Part shown: positions 9,179 to 19,509 of the stretch, in pieces | Position numbering within the stretch: the stretch's first letter is position 1 | Layout: the number at the start of each line of letters is the position of its first letter | Notes under the pieces: model-generated | The model's database searches: none | What the model saw: the letters and a program-made list of their open reading frames with translations, nothing else | Told to the model about the DNA's origin: nothing | Source of the DNA: Pseudonocardia sp. T1-2H | GTDB lineage: Bacteria; Actinomycetota; Actinomycetes; Mycobacteriales; Pseudonocardiaceae | Direction of reading: 5' to 3' | Assembly: GCF_038039215.1 (NCBI RefSeq) | Contig: NZ_JBBPCL010000001.1 | Location: 186,001-250,000, forward strand | DNA: 64,000 nt | Position numbers and translations under genes: made by a program

Positions 9179-9934
9179 GTGGAACTGCTACTGCTGACAG
9201 CGGACACGGAGCCCGGATCGGTGCTCCCCGCGCTGACGCTGCTCCCGCACGGTGTCCGGACCGCGGCACCCGAGGTCGCGGCGCTGCTCGACGCCGGGCC
9301 GCACGACGCGGTCCTGGTGGACGCCCGCACGGACCTGGTCGCGGCCCGCAGCCTGTGCCGGCTGCTCGGCAGCACGGGGACGGACGTGCCGGTCATCGCG
9401 GTGCTGAACGAGGGCGGGCTGGTGGCCGTCTCCGGCGAGTGGGTCGTCGACGAGATCCTGCTGCCGACGGCCGGCCCGGCCGAGGTGGACGCGCGGCTGC
9501 GGCTGCTCAAGTCCCGGCCCGGTGGCGACGCCGCCTCCGCCGGCGGGGCCCTGGTGCTCGGCGAGCTCGTGATCGACGAGGCCACCTACGCCGCACGGCT
9601 CAAGGGTCGGCTGCTCGAGCTCACCTACAAGGAGTTCGAGCTGCTCAAGTACCTCGCTCAGCACGCGGGCCGGGTCTTCACCCGCGCCCAGCTGCTGCAG
9701 GAGGTCTGGGGCTACGACTTCTTCGGTGGCACCCGCACCGTCGACGTCCACGTCCGGCGGCTGCGCGCCAAGCTGGGCCCCGAGCACGAGCAGATGATCG
9801 GCACCGTGCGCAACGTGGGCTACAAGTTCGTCCGGCCGAGCCGGGCCGGCCTGGGCGTTCCGGCGGGCGCGCTGGCCGAGGAGTCGGACTCGGACGACGA
9901 CGTGGACCGAGTCGTCCTCTCCCGCACGCTCTGA
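9179..9934 (+). CDS. glnR: GlnR nitrogen-response transcription regulator
   Basis: 251 residues of the OmpR/PhoB fold. The divergent receiver domain begins [29 protein letters not shown], and the C-terminal winged helix includes [20 protein letters not shown] and [20 protein letters not shown]. Both halves closely resemble actinobacterial GlnR as I recall it (mycobacterial Rv0818), an orphan regulator without a partner kinase that controls nitrogen assimilation. The GTG at 9179 follows a strong gaggagg. mshD downstream matches the mycobacterial order. Confidence 0.93.
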   Translation: MELLLLTADTEPGSVLPALTLLPHGVRTAAPEVAALLDAGPHDAVLVDARTDLVAARSLCRLLGSTGTDVPVIAVLNEGGLVAVSGEWVVDEILLPTAGPAEVDARLRLLKSRPGGDAASAGGALVLGELVIDEATYAARLKGRLLELTYKEFELLKYLAQHAGRVFTRAQLLQEVWGYDFFGGTRTVDVHVRRLRAKLGPEHEQMIGTVRNVGYKFVRPSRAGLGVPAGALAEESDSDDDVDRVVLSRTL

Positions 9935-9969
9935 CCCTGCCGTCCGGCGGGGACGCGTAGGGTCGGCCC

Positions 9970-10863
9970 GTGAGCGACGCACGGTCCCTGCCCGAACTCG
10001 ACGGCGCCCGCACCGCGGAGGTGTTCGCGCTCGCCGAGGCCGCCACCCGCGAGGACGGCACGGACCCGCTCTCCGAGCAGTTCCTGCTCAACCTGCGCCG
10101 CGGCGGAGCCCGCGAGGGGCTGACCCACTTCCTGGTCCGGGACGGCGAGACCCTGCAGGGCTACGCGCAGCTCGACGGGGATTCGGCCGAGCTCGTCACG
10201 CACCCGGTCTACCGCGGCCGCGGAATCGGTTCCTCCCTCGCCCGGGCGCTCGCCGAGGCCGGGCCCTCCCCGCTGCAGGTCTGGGCGCACGGGGACCAGC
10301 CCGCCGCCGCCCGGATCGCCGCGCACCTCGGGTTCGACCGGACCCGCGTGTTGCTGCAGATGCGCCGCGTCGCCGGCTCCGCGGGGCCGTTGCCGGAGCT
10401 CGTCGTCCCCGACGGCGTCCGCATCCGTCCGTTCGTCGTCGGCGCGGACGAGCAGGAGTTCCTGCGCGTCAACAACGCCGCCTTCGACTGGCACCCGGAG
10501 CAGGGCGGCTGGACCGAGACACAGGTCCGCGAGCGCGAGGCCGAGTACTGGTTCGACGCAGCGGGCTTCCTGCTCGCGGTCGCGCAACCGGACGGGCCGC
10601 TGCTCGGCTACCACTGGACGAAGGTGCACCCGGCGACGGACACCGAACCAGCGATGGGCGAGGTCTACGTCCTCGGCGTGGACCCCGCGGCGCACGGTCG
10701 TGGCCTCGGGCACGTGCTGACCCTCGCCGGCCTGCAGCACCTCCACGAGCGGGGGTTGGACACCGTCCTGCTCTACGTCGAGTCGGACAACGTCCCCGCG
10801 GTCCGGGTGTACGAGAAGCTCGGATTCACGGTCTTCGCCTCGGACGTCGCCTACACCCGCTGA
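9970..10863 (+). CDS. mshD: Mycothiol synthase (double GNAT acetyltransferase)
   Basis: 297 residues with two GNAT domains: an N-terminal one (LVTHPVYRGRGIGSSLARAL) and a C-terminal one with the acetyl-CoA loop VDPAAHGRGLGHVLTLAGL and the motif LYVESDNVPAVRVYEKLGFT. MshD acetylates desacetyl-mycothiol in the last step of making mycothiol, the main low-molecular-weight thiol of actinobacteria. The GTG at 9970 lies 36 bases after glnR. The SNxxAxxxYxxxGF-like ending is typical. Confidence 0.93.
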   Translation: MSDARSLPELDGARTAEVFALAEAATREDGTDPLSEQFLLNLRRGGAREGLTHFLVRDGETLQGYAQLDGDSAELVTHPVYRGRGIGSSLARALAEAGPSPLQVWAHGDQPAAARIAAHLGFDRTRVLLQMRRVAGSAGPLPELVVPDGVRIRPFVVGADEQEFLRVNNAAFDWHPEQGGWTETQVREREAEYWFDAAGFLLAVAQPDGPLLGYHWTKVHPATDTEPAMGEVYVLGVDPAAHGRGLGHVLTLAGLQHLHERGLDTVLLYVESDNVPAVRVYEKLGFTVFASDVAYTR

Positions 10864-10987
10864 GGGCCCGGGACTTCGCTCGTTCGGGGCCTCTGCCGCG
10901 GCCAGTCACGCAGCGTGTCGTTTCCGTCCTCCTGTATGGATGCCGCGAGGGTGCCGTTCGGGTGGCGAAGGTCGCAACGGCGTACCT

Positions 10988-11009
10988 GTTCATCCTGCGT
11001 TCATCCCAG
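10988..11009 (+). promoter_or_regulatory. PHO box (PhoP site) upstream of pstS
   Basis: Two adjacent 11-base units, GTTCATCCTGC and GTTCATCCCAG, match the actinobacterial PhoP direct-repeat unit (GTTCAcccnnn). They lie ~87 bases before the pstS start. Confidence 0.82.
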
Positions 11010-11095
11010 CGCGGACATGCGTCCACCCTGCTTGCTTAGCGTCAAGGCTCGAACGGCCGCCCCGAGCCGTCGGTAAAGCCTTCCGGAGGAAGCAC

Positions 11096-12220
11096 GTGAA
11101 GATCCAGCGGCACGGCGCCGCACTCGCCATCATCGCGGCCGGAGCCCTGGTGCTCTCCGCCTGTGGCAGTGACCCCAACGCCGGCTCGGCTGCGGGCGGT
11201 GCCTCGGCGGCCAACTCGCCCGCGGTCGACTGCAGCGGCAAGACGAGCCTGACGGCCGAGGGCTCCTCCGCGCAGAAGAACGCGATGGACGTCTTCGCGC
11301 AGGCCTACCAGGCCAAGTGCGCCGGCTCCAGCATCGCCTACAACCCGACCGGTTCCGGCGCGGGCGTCAAGCAGTTCACCGCCGGTCTCGTGGACTTCGG
11401 CGGCTCGGACTCGGCGCTCAAGGACACCGAGACCGCGCCGGCCGCGGCCCGCTGCCAGAACAACCCGGCGTGGAACCTCCCGCTGGTGTTCGGCCCGGTC
11501 GCGATCGGGTACAAGCTCTCCGGCGTCGACGGCCTCGTGCTCAACGGCGAGGTCACGGCGAAGATCTTCAACGGCCAGATCAAGACCTGGAACGACCCGG
11601 CGATCGCGGCCCTGAACAGCGGCAAGACGCTGCCGGCCACGCCGATCAACGTCGTCTTCCGCTCGGACGAGTCCGGCACCACGGACAACTTCCAGCAGTA
11701 CCTGCAGGCCTCGTCGAAGGGTGCCTGGACCCAGGGCGCCGGCAAGAAGTTCGCCGGCGGCATCGGCTCCGGCGCGGAGAAGTCGTCCGGCGTCGCGCAG
11801 GCCGTCGCGGCCACCGAGGGCTCGATCACCTACGTCGAGCTGTCCTACGCCCAGGACAACAAGCTCGGCATGGCGCAGATCGACAGCGGCAGCGGCCCGG
11901 TCGCGCTCGACGACGCCTCCGTCGGCAAGGCGATCGAGGGGGCCCAGGTCGCCGGCGAGGGCAACGACCTGAAGCTGGACCTCAAGTCGGTCTACGGCTC
12001 CACCGCGGCCGGCCAGTACCCGCTGATCCTGGCGACCTACGAGATCGTCTGCTCGAAGGGCTACGACGCCCCGACCGCCAAGGCGGTCAAGGCGTTCCTC
12101 ACCACGGCCGCCACCGACGGCCAGGCGAACCTGCCCGACGCCGGCTACGCCAAGCTGCCGGCCTCCTTCCAGCAGAAGCTGACCACGGCGATCGACGCCA
12201 TCGCGGCGCCGAGCGCCTGA
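11096..12220 (+). CDS. pstS: Phosphate-binding lipoprotein PstS
   Basis: 374 residues. The lipoprotein signal ends in LVLSAC with the lipidated Cys at 23. The phosphate-binding fold follows: LTAEGSSAQKNAMDVFAQAY, YNPTGSGAGVKQF, VDFGGSDSALKD, VFRSDESGTTDNFQQYL. It captures phosphate outside the membrane for the PstCAB importer. The GTG at 11096 is preceded by ggagga. A PHO box lies upstream. The gene starts the pstS-pstC-pstA-pstB operon. Confidence 0.96.
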   Translation: MKIQRHGAALAIIAAGALVLSACGSDPNAGSAAGGASAANSPAVDCSGKTSLTAEGSSAQKNAMDVFAQAYQAKCAGSSIAYNPTGSGAGVKQFTAGLVDFGGSDSALKDTETAPAAARCQNNPAWNLPLVFGPVAIGYKLSGVDGLVLNGEVTAKIFNGQIKTWNDPAIAALNSGKTLPATPINVVFRSDESGTTDNFQQYLQASSKGAWTQGAGKKFAGGIGSGAEKSSGVAQAVAATEGSITYVELSYAQDNKLGMAQIDSGSGPVALDDASVGKAIEGAQVAGEGNDLKLDLKSVYGSTAAGQYPLILATYEIVCSKGYDAPTAKAVKAFLTTAATDGQANLPDAGYAKLPASFQQKLTTAIDAIAAPSA

Positions 12221-12287
12221 GACCAGTCCCACCCCGTCCGATCCTCTTCGGATCGGGCACCACCCGGCACAATCCATGGAGGCTCAC

Positions 12288-13432
12288 GTGAGCGCCCAGC
12301 CGCTGACAACGGGCGGAACGCCCCCGACCCGCTGCATCGCGCAGTGTCGCCTCCCGTGAGCGATCCGACCACGACGGTGGGCCCCGCCGGCACCGGTGAC
12401 CCCGGTGACCGGTGGGGCTCCGCCCTCGTGGACACAGCCGTCGTCCCGGAGGCCGGCATCGCCACTCCCGATCCCGCCACTCCTCCCGGGGAGGCCCCGG
12501 GCCGGACGTTCGTGCAGCGCGGGGACCGCATCTTCCGCGGCCTCGCCACCGGGTCCGGCGTCTTCATCGTGGCGCTGGTCGCCGCGATCGCGGTGTTCCT
12601 GCTGGTCCAGGCCGTTCCCGCGGTCCTGGCCGACCAGGGCGACTTCCTCACCGGCCGCACGTTCGACGCCGGGGACCCGAAGAACCTGAACTTCGGCATC
12701 CTGGACCTGCTGCTCGTCACCGTCGAGGTGTCGCTGTTCGCGCTCGTCCTGGCCATGCCGGTGGGGCTGGGGATCGCCCTGTTCCTCACGCAGTACGCCC
12801 CGCGGTCGGTCGCCCGGCCGTTCGGCTACCTGATCGACCTGCTCGCGGCCGTCCCGTCGATCATCTTCGGGCTCTGGGGCCTGTTCGTGCTGGCGCCGGT
12901 GCTCCAGCCGTTCGCGCTCGCACTGCAGGATACCCTGGGCTGGTTCTTCCTCTTCTCCCCCGGCAACGTGCAGATCGCCGGCGCGACCGTCTTCACCGCC
13001 GGCATCGTGCTGGCGGTGATGATCCTGCCGATCATCACCGCGATCTCCCGCGAGGTGTTCGAGCGGACCCCGCGAGCCCACATCGAGGCCGCCCTGGCCC
13101 TCGGCGCGACCAAGTGGGAGGTCGTGCGGATGACGGTCTGGCCCTTCGGCAAGGCGGGCTACGTCAGCGCCGCGATGCTCGGCCTGGGCCGCGCGCTCGG
13201 CGAGACCATCGCCCTGACGATCATCCTCGCGGCGACGCCGCTGTTCTTCACCGGCAGCCTGTTCGACGGCGGCGCCACCTTCGCCTCGAAGATCGCCCTG
13301 TCGTTCGCCGAGCTGAACAACAACCTCTCCGCCGGCGCGTTCATCGCCGCGGGCCTGGTCCTGTTCGTGCTCACGTTCATCGTCAACGCGGCGGCCCGGT
13401 GGGTCGTCTCCCGGTCCGGAGCCAAGGCATGA
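12288..13432 (+). CDS. pstC: Phosphate ABC transporter permease PstC (likely frame break near start)
   Basis: An integral membrane permease with six hydrophobic segments and the BPD signature region [20 protein letters not shown]. The best start is GTG at 12288, which follows ggaggctcac, but that frame hits a stop at 12357. Adding one C to the five-C run at 12321-12325 joins it to the long frame ([19 protein letters not shown]) and gives ~381 residues. If the sequence is correct, translation must begin at GTG 12344 or 12356 without a visible ribosome-binding site. The stop overlaps the pstA ATG by four bases. Confidence 0.9.
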
Positions 13433-14343
13433 CGATCACCGAGCGGGAACTGCAGCGGCCGGCGACGGCGCCCGCGTTCATCGGCATCAGCGGCGGCCGG
13501 CGCTTCCGCAACGGCCTCGCGACCGGGGCCGTCACGCTCGCCTTCCTGATCGCCCTGGTCCCGCTGGTGTGGGTGATCGGCACGGTGATCGTCGAGGGCA
13601 TCGCCTCGGTGCTGAACTCGGCGTGGTGGAGCCAGTCCCTCAACGGGCTGCTGGCCCGGCAGGTGGGCGGCGGCGCCTACCACGCGATCGTCGGCACCCT
13701 GTTCCAAGGCCTCGTCTGCGCCGTCATCGCGACGCCGATCGGGGTCATGGTCGCGATCTACCTGGTGGAGTACGGCGGCCGGACCCGGCTGGCCCGTGCC
13801 GTCACGTTCATGGTCGACATCCTGACCGGCGTGCCGTCGATCGTTGCGGCGCTGTTCATCTACGCCGTGTGGATCTCGATCCTCGGCCTCGGCCGCAGCG
13901 CGTTCGCGGTGTCGCTCGCCCTGGTGCTGCTGATGCTGCCGGTCGTCGTGCGCTCCACCGAGGAGATGCTGCGGATCGTCCCCGACGACCTGCGCGAGGC
14001 CTCGTACGCCCTCGGCGTCCCGAAGTGGAAGACGATCACCAAGGTCGTCATCCCCACGGCGCTGTCCGGCATGCTCACCGGCATCGTGCTGGCGCTGGCC
14101 CGGGTCATGGGCGAAACCGCGCCGGTGCTGATCCTGGTGGCGTACGCGCCCTTCATCAACTTCAACATCTTCGAGGGCAACATGGCCTCGCTGCCGCTGA
14201 TGATGGCGGTCGAGCGCAGCAACCCGACCGACGCCGGCGCGGACCGGCTCTGGGGCGCGGCCGTCACCCTCATCCTGATCATCACGATCTTCCAGATCCT
14301 CGCCGCGGTGCTGGCCAAGGCCACCGCCCCGAAGACCAAGTGA
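13429..14343 (+). CDS. pstA: Phosphate ABC transporter permease PstA
   Basis: 304 residues and six membrane spans, with the permease loop [20 protein letters not shown] and the GETAPVL motif typical of PstA. It forms the phosphate channel with PstC. The ATG at 13429 overlaps the pstC stop (ATGA); pstB follows after 18 bases. Confidence 0.96.
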   Translation: MTITERELQRPATAPAFIGISGGRRFRNGLATGAVTLAFLIALVPLVWVIGTVIVEGIASVLNSAWWSQSLNGLLARQVGGGAYHAIVGTLFQGLVCAVIATPIGVMVAIYLVEYGGRTRLARAVTFMVDILTGVPSIVAALFIYAVWISILGLGRSAFAVSLALVLLMLPVVVRSTEEMLRIVPDDLREASYALGVPKWKTITKVVIPTALSGMLTGIVLALARVMGETAPVLILVAYAPFINFNIFEGNMASLPLMMAVERSNPTDAGADRLWGAAVTLILIITIFQILAAVLAKATAPKTK

Positions 14344-14361
14344 GAGAGCAGAGCCAAGACG

Positions 14362-15138
14362 ATGGCCAAGCGCCTGGACCTCAAGGACGTCGACATCTAC
14401 TACGGCAAGTTCCACGCCGTCGACGGGGTCAGCCTGTCCGTCGCGCCCCGTAGCGTGATGGCCTTCATCGGCCCGTCGGGTTGCGGCAAGTCGACCGTCC
14501 TCCGCACGCTCAACCGGATGCACGAGGTCATCCCCGGCGCGCGGGTGGACGGCTCGGTGCTGCTCGACGGCGAGGACATCTACGCGCCCTCGGTGGACCC
14601 GGTGGGCGTGCGCCGCACCATCGGCATGGTCTTCCAGCGGCCCAACCCGTTCCCGACGATGTCCATCCGGGACAACGTCGTCGCGGGACTGAAGCTGCAG
14701 GGCGGCAAGGGCAGGAAGGAGCTCGACGAGGTCGCCGAGCGGGCCCTGCGCGGCGCGAACCTGTGGAACGAGGTCAAGGACCGGCTGAACAAGCCGGGCG
14801 GCGGCCTCTCCGGTGGTCAGCAGCAGCGTCTCTGCATCGCCCGCGCGATCGCGGTGCAGCCGGACGTCCTGCTGATGGACGAGCCGTGCTCCGCGCTGGA
14901 CCCGATCTCCACGCTCGCGATCGAGGACCTCATCTCGGAGCTCAAGAAGGACTACACGATCGTCATCGTCACCCACAACATGCAGCAGGCCGCGCGGGTG
15001 AGCGACCGGACCGCGTTCTTCAACCTGCGGGCGACGGGCGAGCCGGGCAGGCTCGTCGAGGTCGACGACACCCCGAAGATGTTCTCGAACCCCACTGAGC
15101 AGGCCACGGAGGACTACATCTCCGGCCGCTTCGGCTGA
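14362..15138 (+). CDS. pstB: Phosphate ABC transporter ATPase PstB
   Basis: 258 residues. Walker A is [17 protein letters not shown], the signature [14 protein letters not shown], Walker [13 protein letters not shown], and the switch His lies in [16 protein letters not shown]. It powers PstSCA phosphate import. It ends the operon, just ahead of a two-way hairpin shared with the convergent phoU gene. Confidence 0.97.
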   Translation: MAKRLDLKDVDIYYGKFHAVDGVSLSVAPRSVMAFIGPSGCGKSTVLRTLNRMHEVIPGARVDGSVLLDGEDIYAPSVDPVGVRRTIGMVFQRPNPFPTMSIRDNVVAGLKLQGGKGRKELDEVAERALRGANLWNEVKDRLNKPGGGLSGGQQQRLCIARAIAVQPDVLLMDEPCSALDPISTLAIEDLISELKKDYTIVIVTHNMQQAARVSDRTAFFNLRATGEPGRLVEVDDTPKMFSNPTEQATEDYISGRFG

Positions 15139-15160
15139 GCCCCTCCCGTTCCTGCAGGAA

Positions 15161-15197
15161 CGGCACTCTCGCTCCTACCTGATGAGCGAGAGTGCCG
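15161..15197. terminator. Bidirectional terminator between pstB and phoU
   Basis: A perfect 14-bp inverted repeat (cggcactctcgctc / gagcgagagtgccg) with a 9-base loop lies between the convergent pstB and phoU stops. Confidence 0.85.
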
Positions 15198-15218
15198 TCG
15201 TGCATCTTCGAACGGCGC

Positions 15219-15875
15219 TCAGACGGCCAGCGGGCCGGGCCGGCTGCCGGTGACCACGTAGACGACCCGGCGGGACACCGCGACGGCGTGGTCCGCGTAG
15301 CGCTCGTAGAACCGGCCGAGCAGCGTGAGGTCGACGGCGGCCTGGACGTCGCCGCCGAAACCCGGGTCCATCAGCACGGCGAAGAGCTCGCGGTGCAGGC
15401 GGTCCATCTCGTCGTCCCCGCGGTCGATCGCCTCGGCGAGCTGCACGTCCCGGGTGCGCACGACCTCGGCGGCCTTGCGCGCCAGGTCCACGGACACCTC
15501 GCCCATGCTGCGGAACAAGGGCTGCACGGACTCCGGGACGACGCGGTCCGGGTACCGGCGGCGGGCGGACGTGGCGACGTGCTTGGCGAGCCCGCCCATC
15601 CGCTCGAAGTCCGACGCGACGTGGATGGCGGCGACGACCGCACGCAGGTCCGTCGCGACGGGCTGCTGCAGCGCGAGGGCCTGCGTCGCGAACTCGTCCG
15701 CCTGGGCACGCAGGTCGTCGATGTCGGTGTCGCCCGAGATGACCTGCTCGGCGAGTCGCAGCCGGCAGTCGACCAGGGCCGCCGTCGCCCGTTGCATGGC
15801 GATCGCGGCCTCGTGGCCCAGCAGGGTCAGGGTGTCGGCCAGCTGGTCCAGCAGGGCTTCCAGTGAGTCGCGCAC
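15219..15875 (-). CDS. phoU: PhoU phosphate-signalling regulator, copy 1
   Basis: 218 residues, all-helical, with two PhoU repeats. Typical segments are LADTLTLLGHEAAIAMQRATAAL, VATDLRAVVAAIHVASDFERMGGLAKHVA and [28 protein letters not shown]. PhoU links the Pst importer to the PhoR sensor kinase, damping Pho signalling when phosphate is plentiful. The gene faces pstB and has its own PHO box. A second paralog lies 320 bases beyond the dodecin gene. Confidence 0.94.
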   Translation of the reverse strand: MRDSLEALLDQLADTLTLLGHEAAIAMQRATAALVDCRLRLAEQVISGDTDIDDLRAQADEFATQALALQQPVATDLRAVVAAIHVASDFERMGGLAKHVATSARRRYPDRVVPESVQPLFRSMGEVSVDLARKAAEVVRTRDVQLAEAIDRGDDEMDRLHRELFAVLMDPGFGGDVQAAVDLTLLGRFYERYADHAVAVSRRVVYVVTGSRPGPLAV

Positions 15876-15914
15876 AGCGTGACGTTAGGAAGCCCGGGCC
15901 GACAGCGGACCCGG

Positions 15915-15936
15915 ATCCGGTGAATGGCGGGTGAAC
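15915..15936 (-). promoter_or_regulatory. PHO box upstream of phoU copy 1
   Basis: On the minus strand, GTTCACCCGCC is followed directly by ATTCACCGGAT, two 11-base PhoP-type units, 40 bases before the phoU start and in the same orientation. Confidence 0.75.
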
Positions 15937-15937
15937 G

Positions 15938-16147
15938 TCACGAGTCGAGCCGGAAGCCGACCTTCATGCCCACCTGGAAGTAGTCGACGGCGCCCTCGAC
16001 CATGTGGCCGCGGATCTCGGTGACTTCGAACCAGTCGAGCTGCCGCAACGTCTCGTTCGCGCGGGAGACGCCGTTCTTGATGGCCTCCTCCACGCTCTCG
16101 GGGGAGGTGCCGACGATCTCGGTGACGCGATACGTGTGCGAGGACAT
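15938..16147 (-). CDS. Dodecin flavin-storage protein
   Basis: 69 residues matching dodecins over the whole length: YRVTEIVGTSPESVEEAIKN, RQLDWFEVTEIRGHMVEG and the C-terminal VDYFQVGMKVGFRL. The Trp in LDWFEV sits where dodecins stack flavins. The dodecamer binds FMN or CoA in storage. The ATG at 16147 is chosen because the family N-terminus (MSSHTYRV) begins there. It is placed between two phoU genes on the same strand. Confidence 0.93.
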   Translation of the reverse strand: MSSHTYRVTEIVGTSPESVEEAIKNGVSRANETLRQLDWFEVTEIRGHMVEGAVDYFQVGMKVGFRLDS

Positions 16148-16195
16148 GACGACATGTCCCCCGAATGAACGGTGCGCCAAACCTGTGAGGACGGA

Positions 16196-16852
16196 TCACA
16201 CGGTGAGCGGGCCGGGCATGCTTCCCGTGACGACGTAGACGATCCGCCGCGCGACGGCCACGGCGTGGTCCGCGTAGCGCTCGTAGAAGCGGGCCAGCAG
16301 GGTGACGTCCACAGCGGCCTCGACGCCGTGTGACCAGTTGCGATCCATCAGGACGTTGAACATGTGCTTGTGCAGGTCGTCCATCGCGTCGTCGTCGGCC
16401 TCGAGCGCCGCCGCGGCCTCGATGTCCCGGGACCGGATGACCTCGCCGGCCTTGGTCGCCAGCGCGACCCCGACCCTGCCCATCTCCGCGAAGTACGGGG
16501 CGATCTCGGCGGGCAGCACGGGCTGTGGGTGGCGGCGGCGGGCGGCCTGCGCGACATGCAGTGCGAGGTCCCCCATCCGCTCGATGTCCCCGGCCCCGTG
16601 GATCGCGGCGACGACGATGCGCAGGTCCGTGGCGACCGGGGCCTGCAGCGCGAGCAGGGCGAAGGCCCGCTCCTCGGCGGTGTCCCGGATGCTGTCGATC
16701 TGGAGGTCCTCGCTGATCACCTGCTCGGCGAGCTGGAGATCGGTCTCGAGCAGAGCGCGCGTCGCCTTCTCCATCGCCACGGCGACGTCGGTGCACATCC
16801 CGGCCAGGCCGTCCGCGAGCCCGTCGAGCTGCTCCTGGTACGCGTCACGCAT
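16196..16852 (-). CDS. phoU: PhoU phosphate-signalling regulator, copy 2
   Basis: 218 residues, the same length and layout as copy 1: [48 protein letters not shown] and [26 protein letters not shown]. The order phoT-phoY2-LCP in mycobacteria suggests this is the counterpart of phoY2. Two PhoU proteins, each with a PHO box, suggest redundant or divided control of phosphate signalling. Confidence 0.94.
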   Translation of the reverse strand: MRDAYQEQLDGLADGLAGMCTDVAVAMEKATRALLETDLQLAEQVISEDLQIDSIRDTAEERAFALLALQAPVATDLRIVVAAIHGAGDIERMGDLALHVAQAARRRHPQPVLPAEIAPYFAEMGRVGVALATKAGEVIRSRDIEAAAALEADDDAMDDLHKHMFNVLMDRNWSHGVEAAVDVTLLARFYERYADHAVAVARRIVYVVTGSMPGPLTV

Positions 16853-16892
16853 ACCGACCACCCTAGAGGGCTGTGACCTATGTGGCAGCAGT

Positions 16893-16914
16893 AGCACATG
16901 AACCGGCGGTGAAC
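16893..16914 (-). promoter_or_regulatory. PHO box upstream of phoU copy 2
   Basis: On the minus strand, GTTCACCGCCG is followed directly by GTTCATGTGCT, two 11-base units 40 bases before the phoU start, just after the LCP gene stop. Confidence 0.78.
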
Positions 16915-16935
16915 CCTCGGCGAAACGAGCTCGGC

Positions 16936-19390
16936 TCAGTCGCAGGTCGCGGGGGGCGCGGTGGCCGGCTGCGCCGCGGGCGCGACCGCGCCCAGCGCCG
17001 GCGTGCGCACCGCGCCGTCGAACGACGTGCCCAGGACGAGCTGGAGCGAGCCGCTGGTCCCGGTGTCCGGCACGAGCCGGGCCGTGGGTACGAGTCCCGC
17101 GATCGCCTGCGCCTGCGCGGAGCGGTCCGGGGAGAACTTCACCAGCGTGTCCGCCGAGGGCTCCGGGGCGTTCGAGACGGCCCCGACGCCGTAGCCGAGG
17201 CCGCGCAGCGTCGTCCCGATCTGGGTGGCGAGCCCGTCGCGGCCGGCGGCGTTGAGCACGTCGACGGTGACGCTGTCCGGCGCGGCGGCGCTGGACCGGC
17301 CGGCCGGTGCCGTCACGGACTCGGGCAACGGCCGGTCCTTGCGTATCGCGCTGAACAGCTCGTTCGCGTCCCCGGTGCGCAGCTCGAGGTTGCCGCGGGT
17401 GTTCGGCACACCGCTCACCGGCAGCGGCACGAATGTGACGCCGTCGGCATCGAGCCGGCGCTGGGCCGTGGAGAGGGCGAGCAGGTCCTGCATGCCCGCG
17501 TTGTCCGCCAGCATGCTGTGGCCCAGCGCCGTCACGACGTCGCGGGTGGTGCCGGGGGAGAGCAGCACGCGGGTGGACAGGGCCTCGCCGAACACCGCGG
17601 CGAGGAGCCGCTGCTGGCGTTGGGCCTGGCCGAACGCCGGTGAGGAGTCCGTGGGGACGGCGGAGGCCTCGGCGAAGCGGACGGCCTGCTCGCCGTCGAG
17701 GGTCGTGGTGCCGGCCTGCGGGACGACGGGGCCGAGCCGGTCGTCGACCACCGGCCGTTCGACGCAGACCTCGACGCCGCCGAGCGCGTCGACCATGTCC
17801 TTGACCCCCGGCATGTCCAGCGCGACGAACCGGGTCACGGCGAGGCCGGTGAGCTGCTGCACCGCGCGGACGGTGCAGCGCGGGCCGCCGACCTCGTAGG
17901 CGGACCCCAGGGTCGTGCGGGTCTCGGCCGGGACCGTCTCGTCCAGGTAGGCGGCCGCGTTCTGGTCCCAGCGCTGGCACGGCGGCCGGTTGATCTCCAG
18001 GTCCGTCGGCAGCGAGACGGTGACGACCCGGTCCCCGCTCGCGGCGACGTGGGTGAGGACGACCGTGTCCGTCCGGGTGCCGGTGCGCGCCGTGTCGCCG
18101 GAGCTGCCGGAGGCGGTGCCGAGGACCACCACGGTGTCGTCGCCCGCCTGGGCCGCCGCGTCGACGATCGAGCCGGACGTGGGGTCCAGGGCGTCGACGG
18201 GCCGGACGGTCGACTCCATCCAGCGCAGCGCGCCCCAGCTCAGTGCGGTGCCCGCGAACAGCAGGAACGCGACGGCGGCGACGAGGATCTTCACCGCGAG
18301 CACGGGGCGACGGGTGGGGGTCGCCGGTGCCTCCGCGGACTCGTCCTCGTCGGGCCCGGGTTCCTCGCCCTCCCGGGTCTGCAGTGCCATCCCGGCGTGG
18401 GCGGCGGTGAGCCGGGTGAGGCTCTCGTCGATGCGCCGGACGCGGGAGGCGAGCGCGGTCGTCTCCTCGACCTCCTCCGCCGTGCGCGCTGCGGTCTCGT
18501 CCGCGGCCTCGGCGGCCGGGGGCGCGGTCGGGGTGGCCGCGGGGACGCGGACGGTCTCCTCGGCCGCGCCCGGCGCCACGGGAGCGCCGGCCGAGGCCGG
18601 TACGCCGGTGGAGGGTCCGCCGGGCGCCGCCGGGACGGGTCCGCCGAACGCGTCGGGTCGGGGGGGCCGCCGGGCCGGCCGGTGGAGGCCGCTCCCAGCG
18701 GACCCGGCGCCGCCGGGCCGGGTCCGCCGAACGCGTCGGGCCGGGGGGTGCCGCCGGGCGGGCCGGCGGCGGGCGGTCGGCCGGGTTCCGGCTGGTTGCG
18801 GGGTCGCGGAGGGATCGGGTCCGGGTTCTCCGGACCGGCGCCGGAGGGCGTGTTGCGCGGAGGTCCGCCATCCGGGCGGAAACCGTTCCGGCGGCGTCCG
18901 GGCGGGGTCGTCCCGGGACTCCGGGGGGCGCGGCTCCGTTCCGCCGCACCCCGGTCGACTGCGGGCGGCCCGCCGGCGCGGGACCCGCCGGGGGAGCAGG
19001 GGCGCGCGCGGGCGGGGGAGTGGGCGACCCCGGCCGGGAGGCCGTCGGGCCCGTCGGAGGTGCCCCGGCGGGCTGGCCGGGACCACCGGACCTGCCGAGT
19101 GCGGCCGCCTCACGGGCTTCGCGTTCCTCGCGCCGCGTCAGGCGCCGGGCCGGCCCGCCACCGGGCGGGCCGGGACTCTGCGCATCCGGATCGGCGGGAG
19201 GAACGGCACGTCGCCGCCGTCCACCCGCGCCGGCCGGGGGCGGGTCCGCGGTGGGGGACCGGAGCCCGTAGCGCGCGAGCACGTCGTCGCCGACGTCGGT
19301 CTCCGGGGCGTCCTGGTCGGCGGGGTCCCGGTGCCGGCGGCGACGGTCCGGGCCGGGGTCGCGGGGAGCGCGGTCGTTCTGCTCCTGCAC
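16936..19390 (-). CDS. LCP (LytR-CpsA-Psr) cell-wall polymer ligase, two frame breaks
   Basis: The C-terminal ~500 residues hold one transmembrane span ([23 protein letters not shown]), the LCP domain ([59 protein letters not shown]) and a C-terminal LytR_C domain ([19 protein letters not shown]). LCP enzymes attach arabinogalactan or other polymers to peptidoglycan. The long cytosolic N-terminus is Pro/Arg/Gly-rich. It starts at GTG 19390 after cgggaggtggc and passes through three frames. Adding one base near 18885-18895 and one G to the seven-G run at 18660-18666 gives an 818-residue protein with a repeated RPDAFGGP motif across the second join. The summed length is a multiple of three only with both repairs. 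Counterpart of mycobacterial Rv0822c by position. Confidence 0.85.
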
Positions 19391-19509
19391 GCCACCTCCC
19401 GACCCTGCGCGGCTCGTCCGGACACACGGAAGGGCGGCCGAGCCAGCTCCCGGCTCCGTCCGCCCCTCGTGGGAGTTTACGGAGCCGTCACGGGCGGACG
19501 GTGCGGGGG

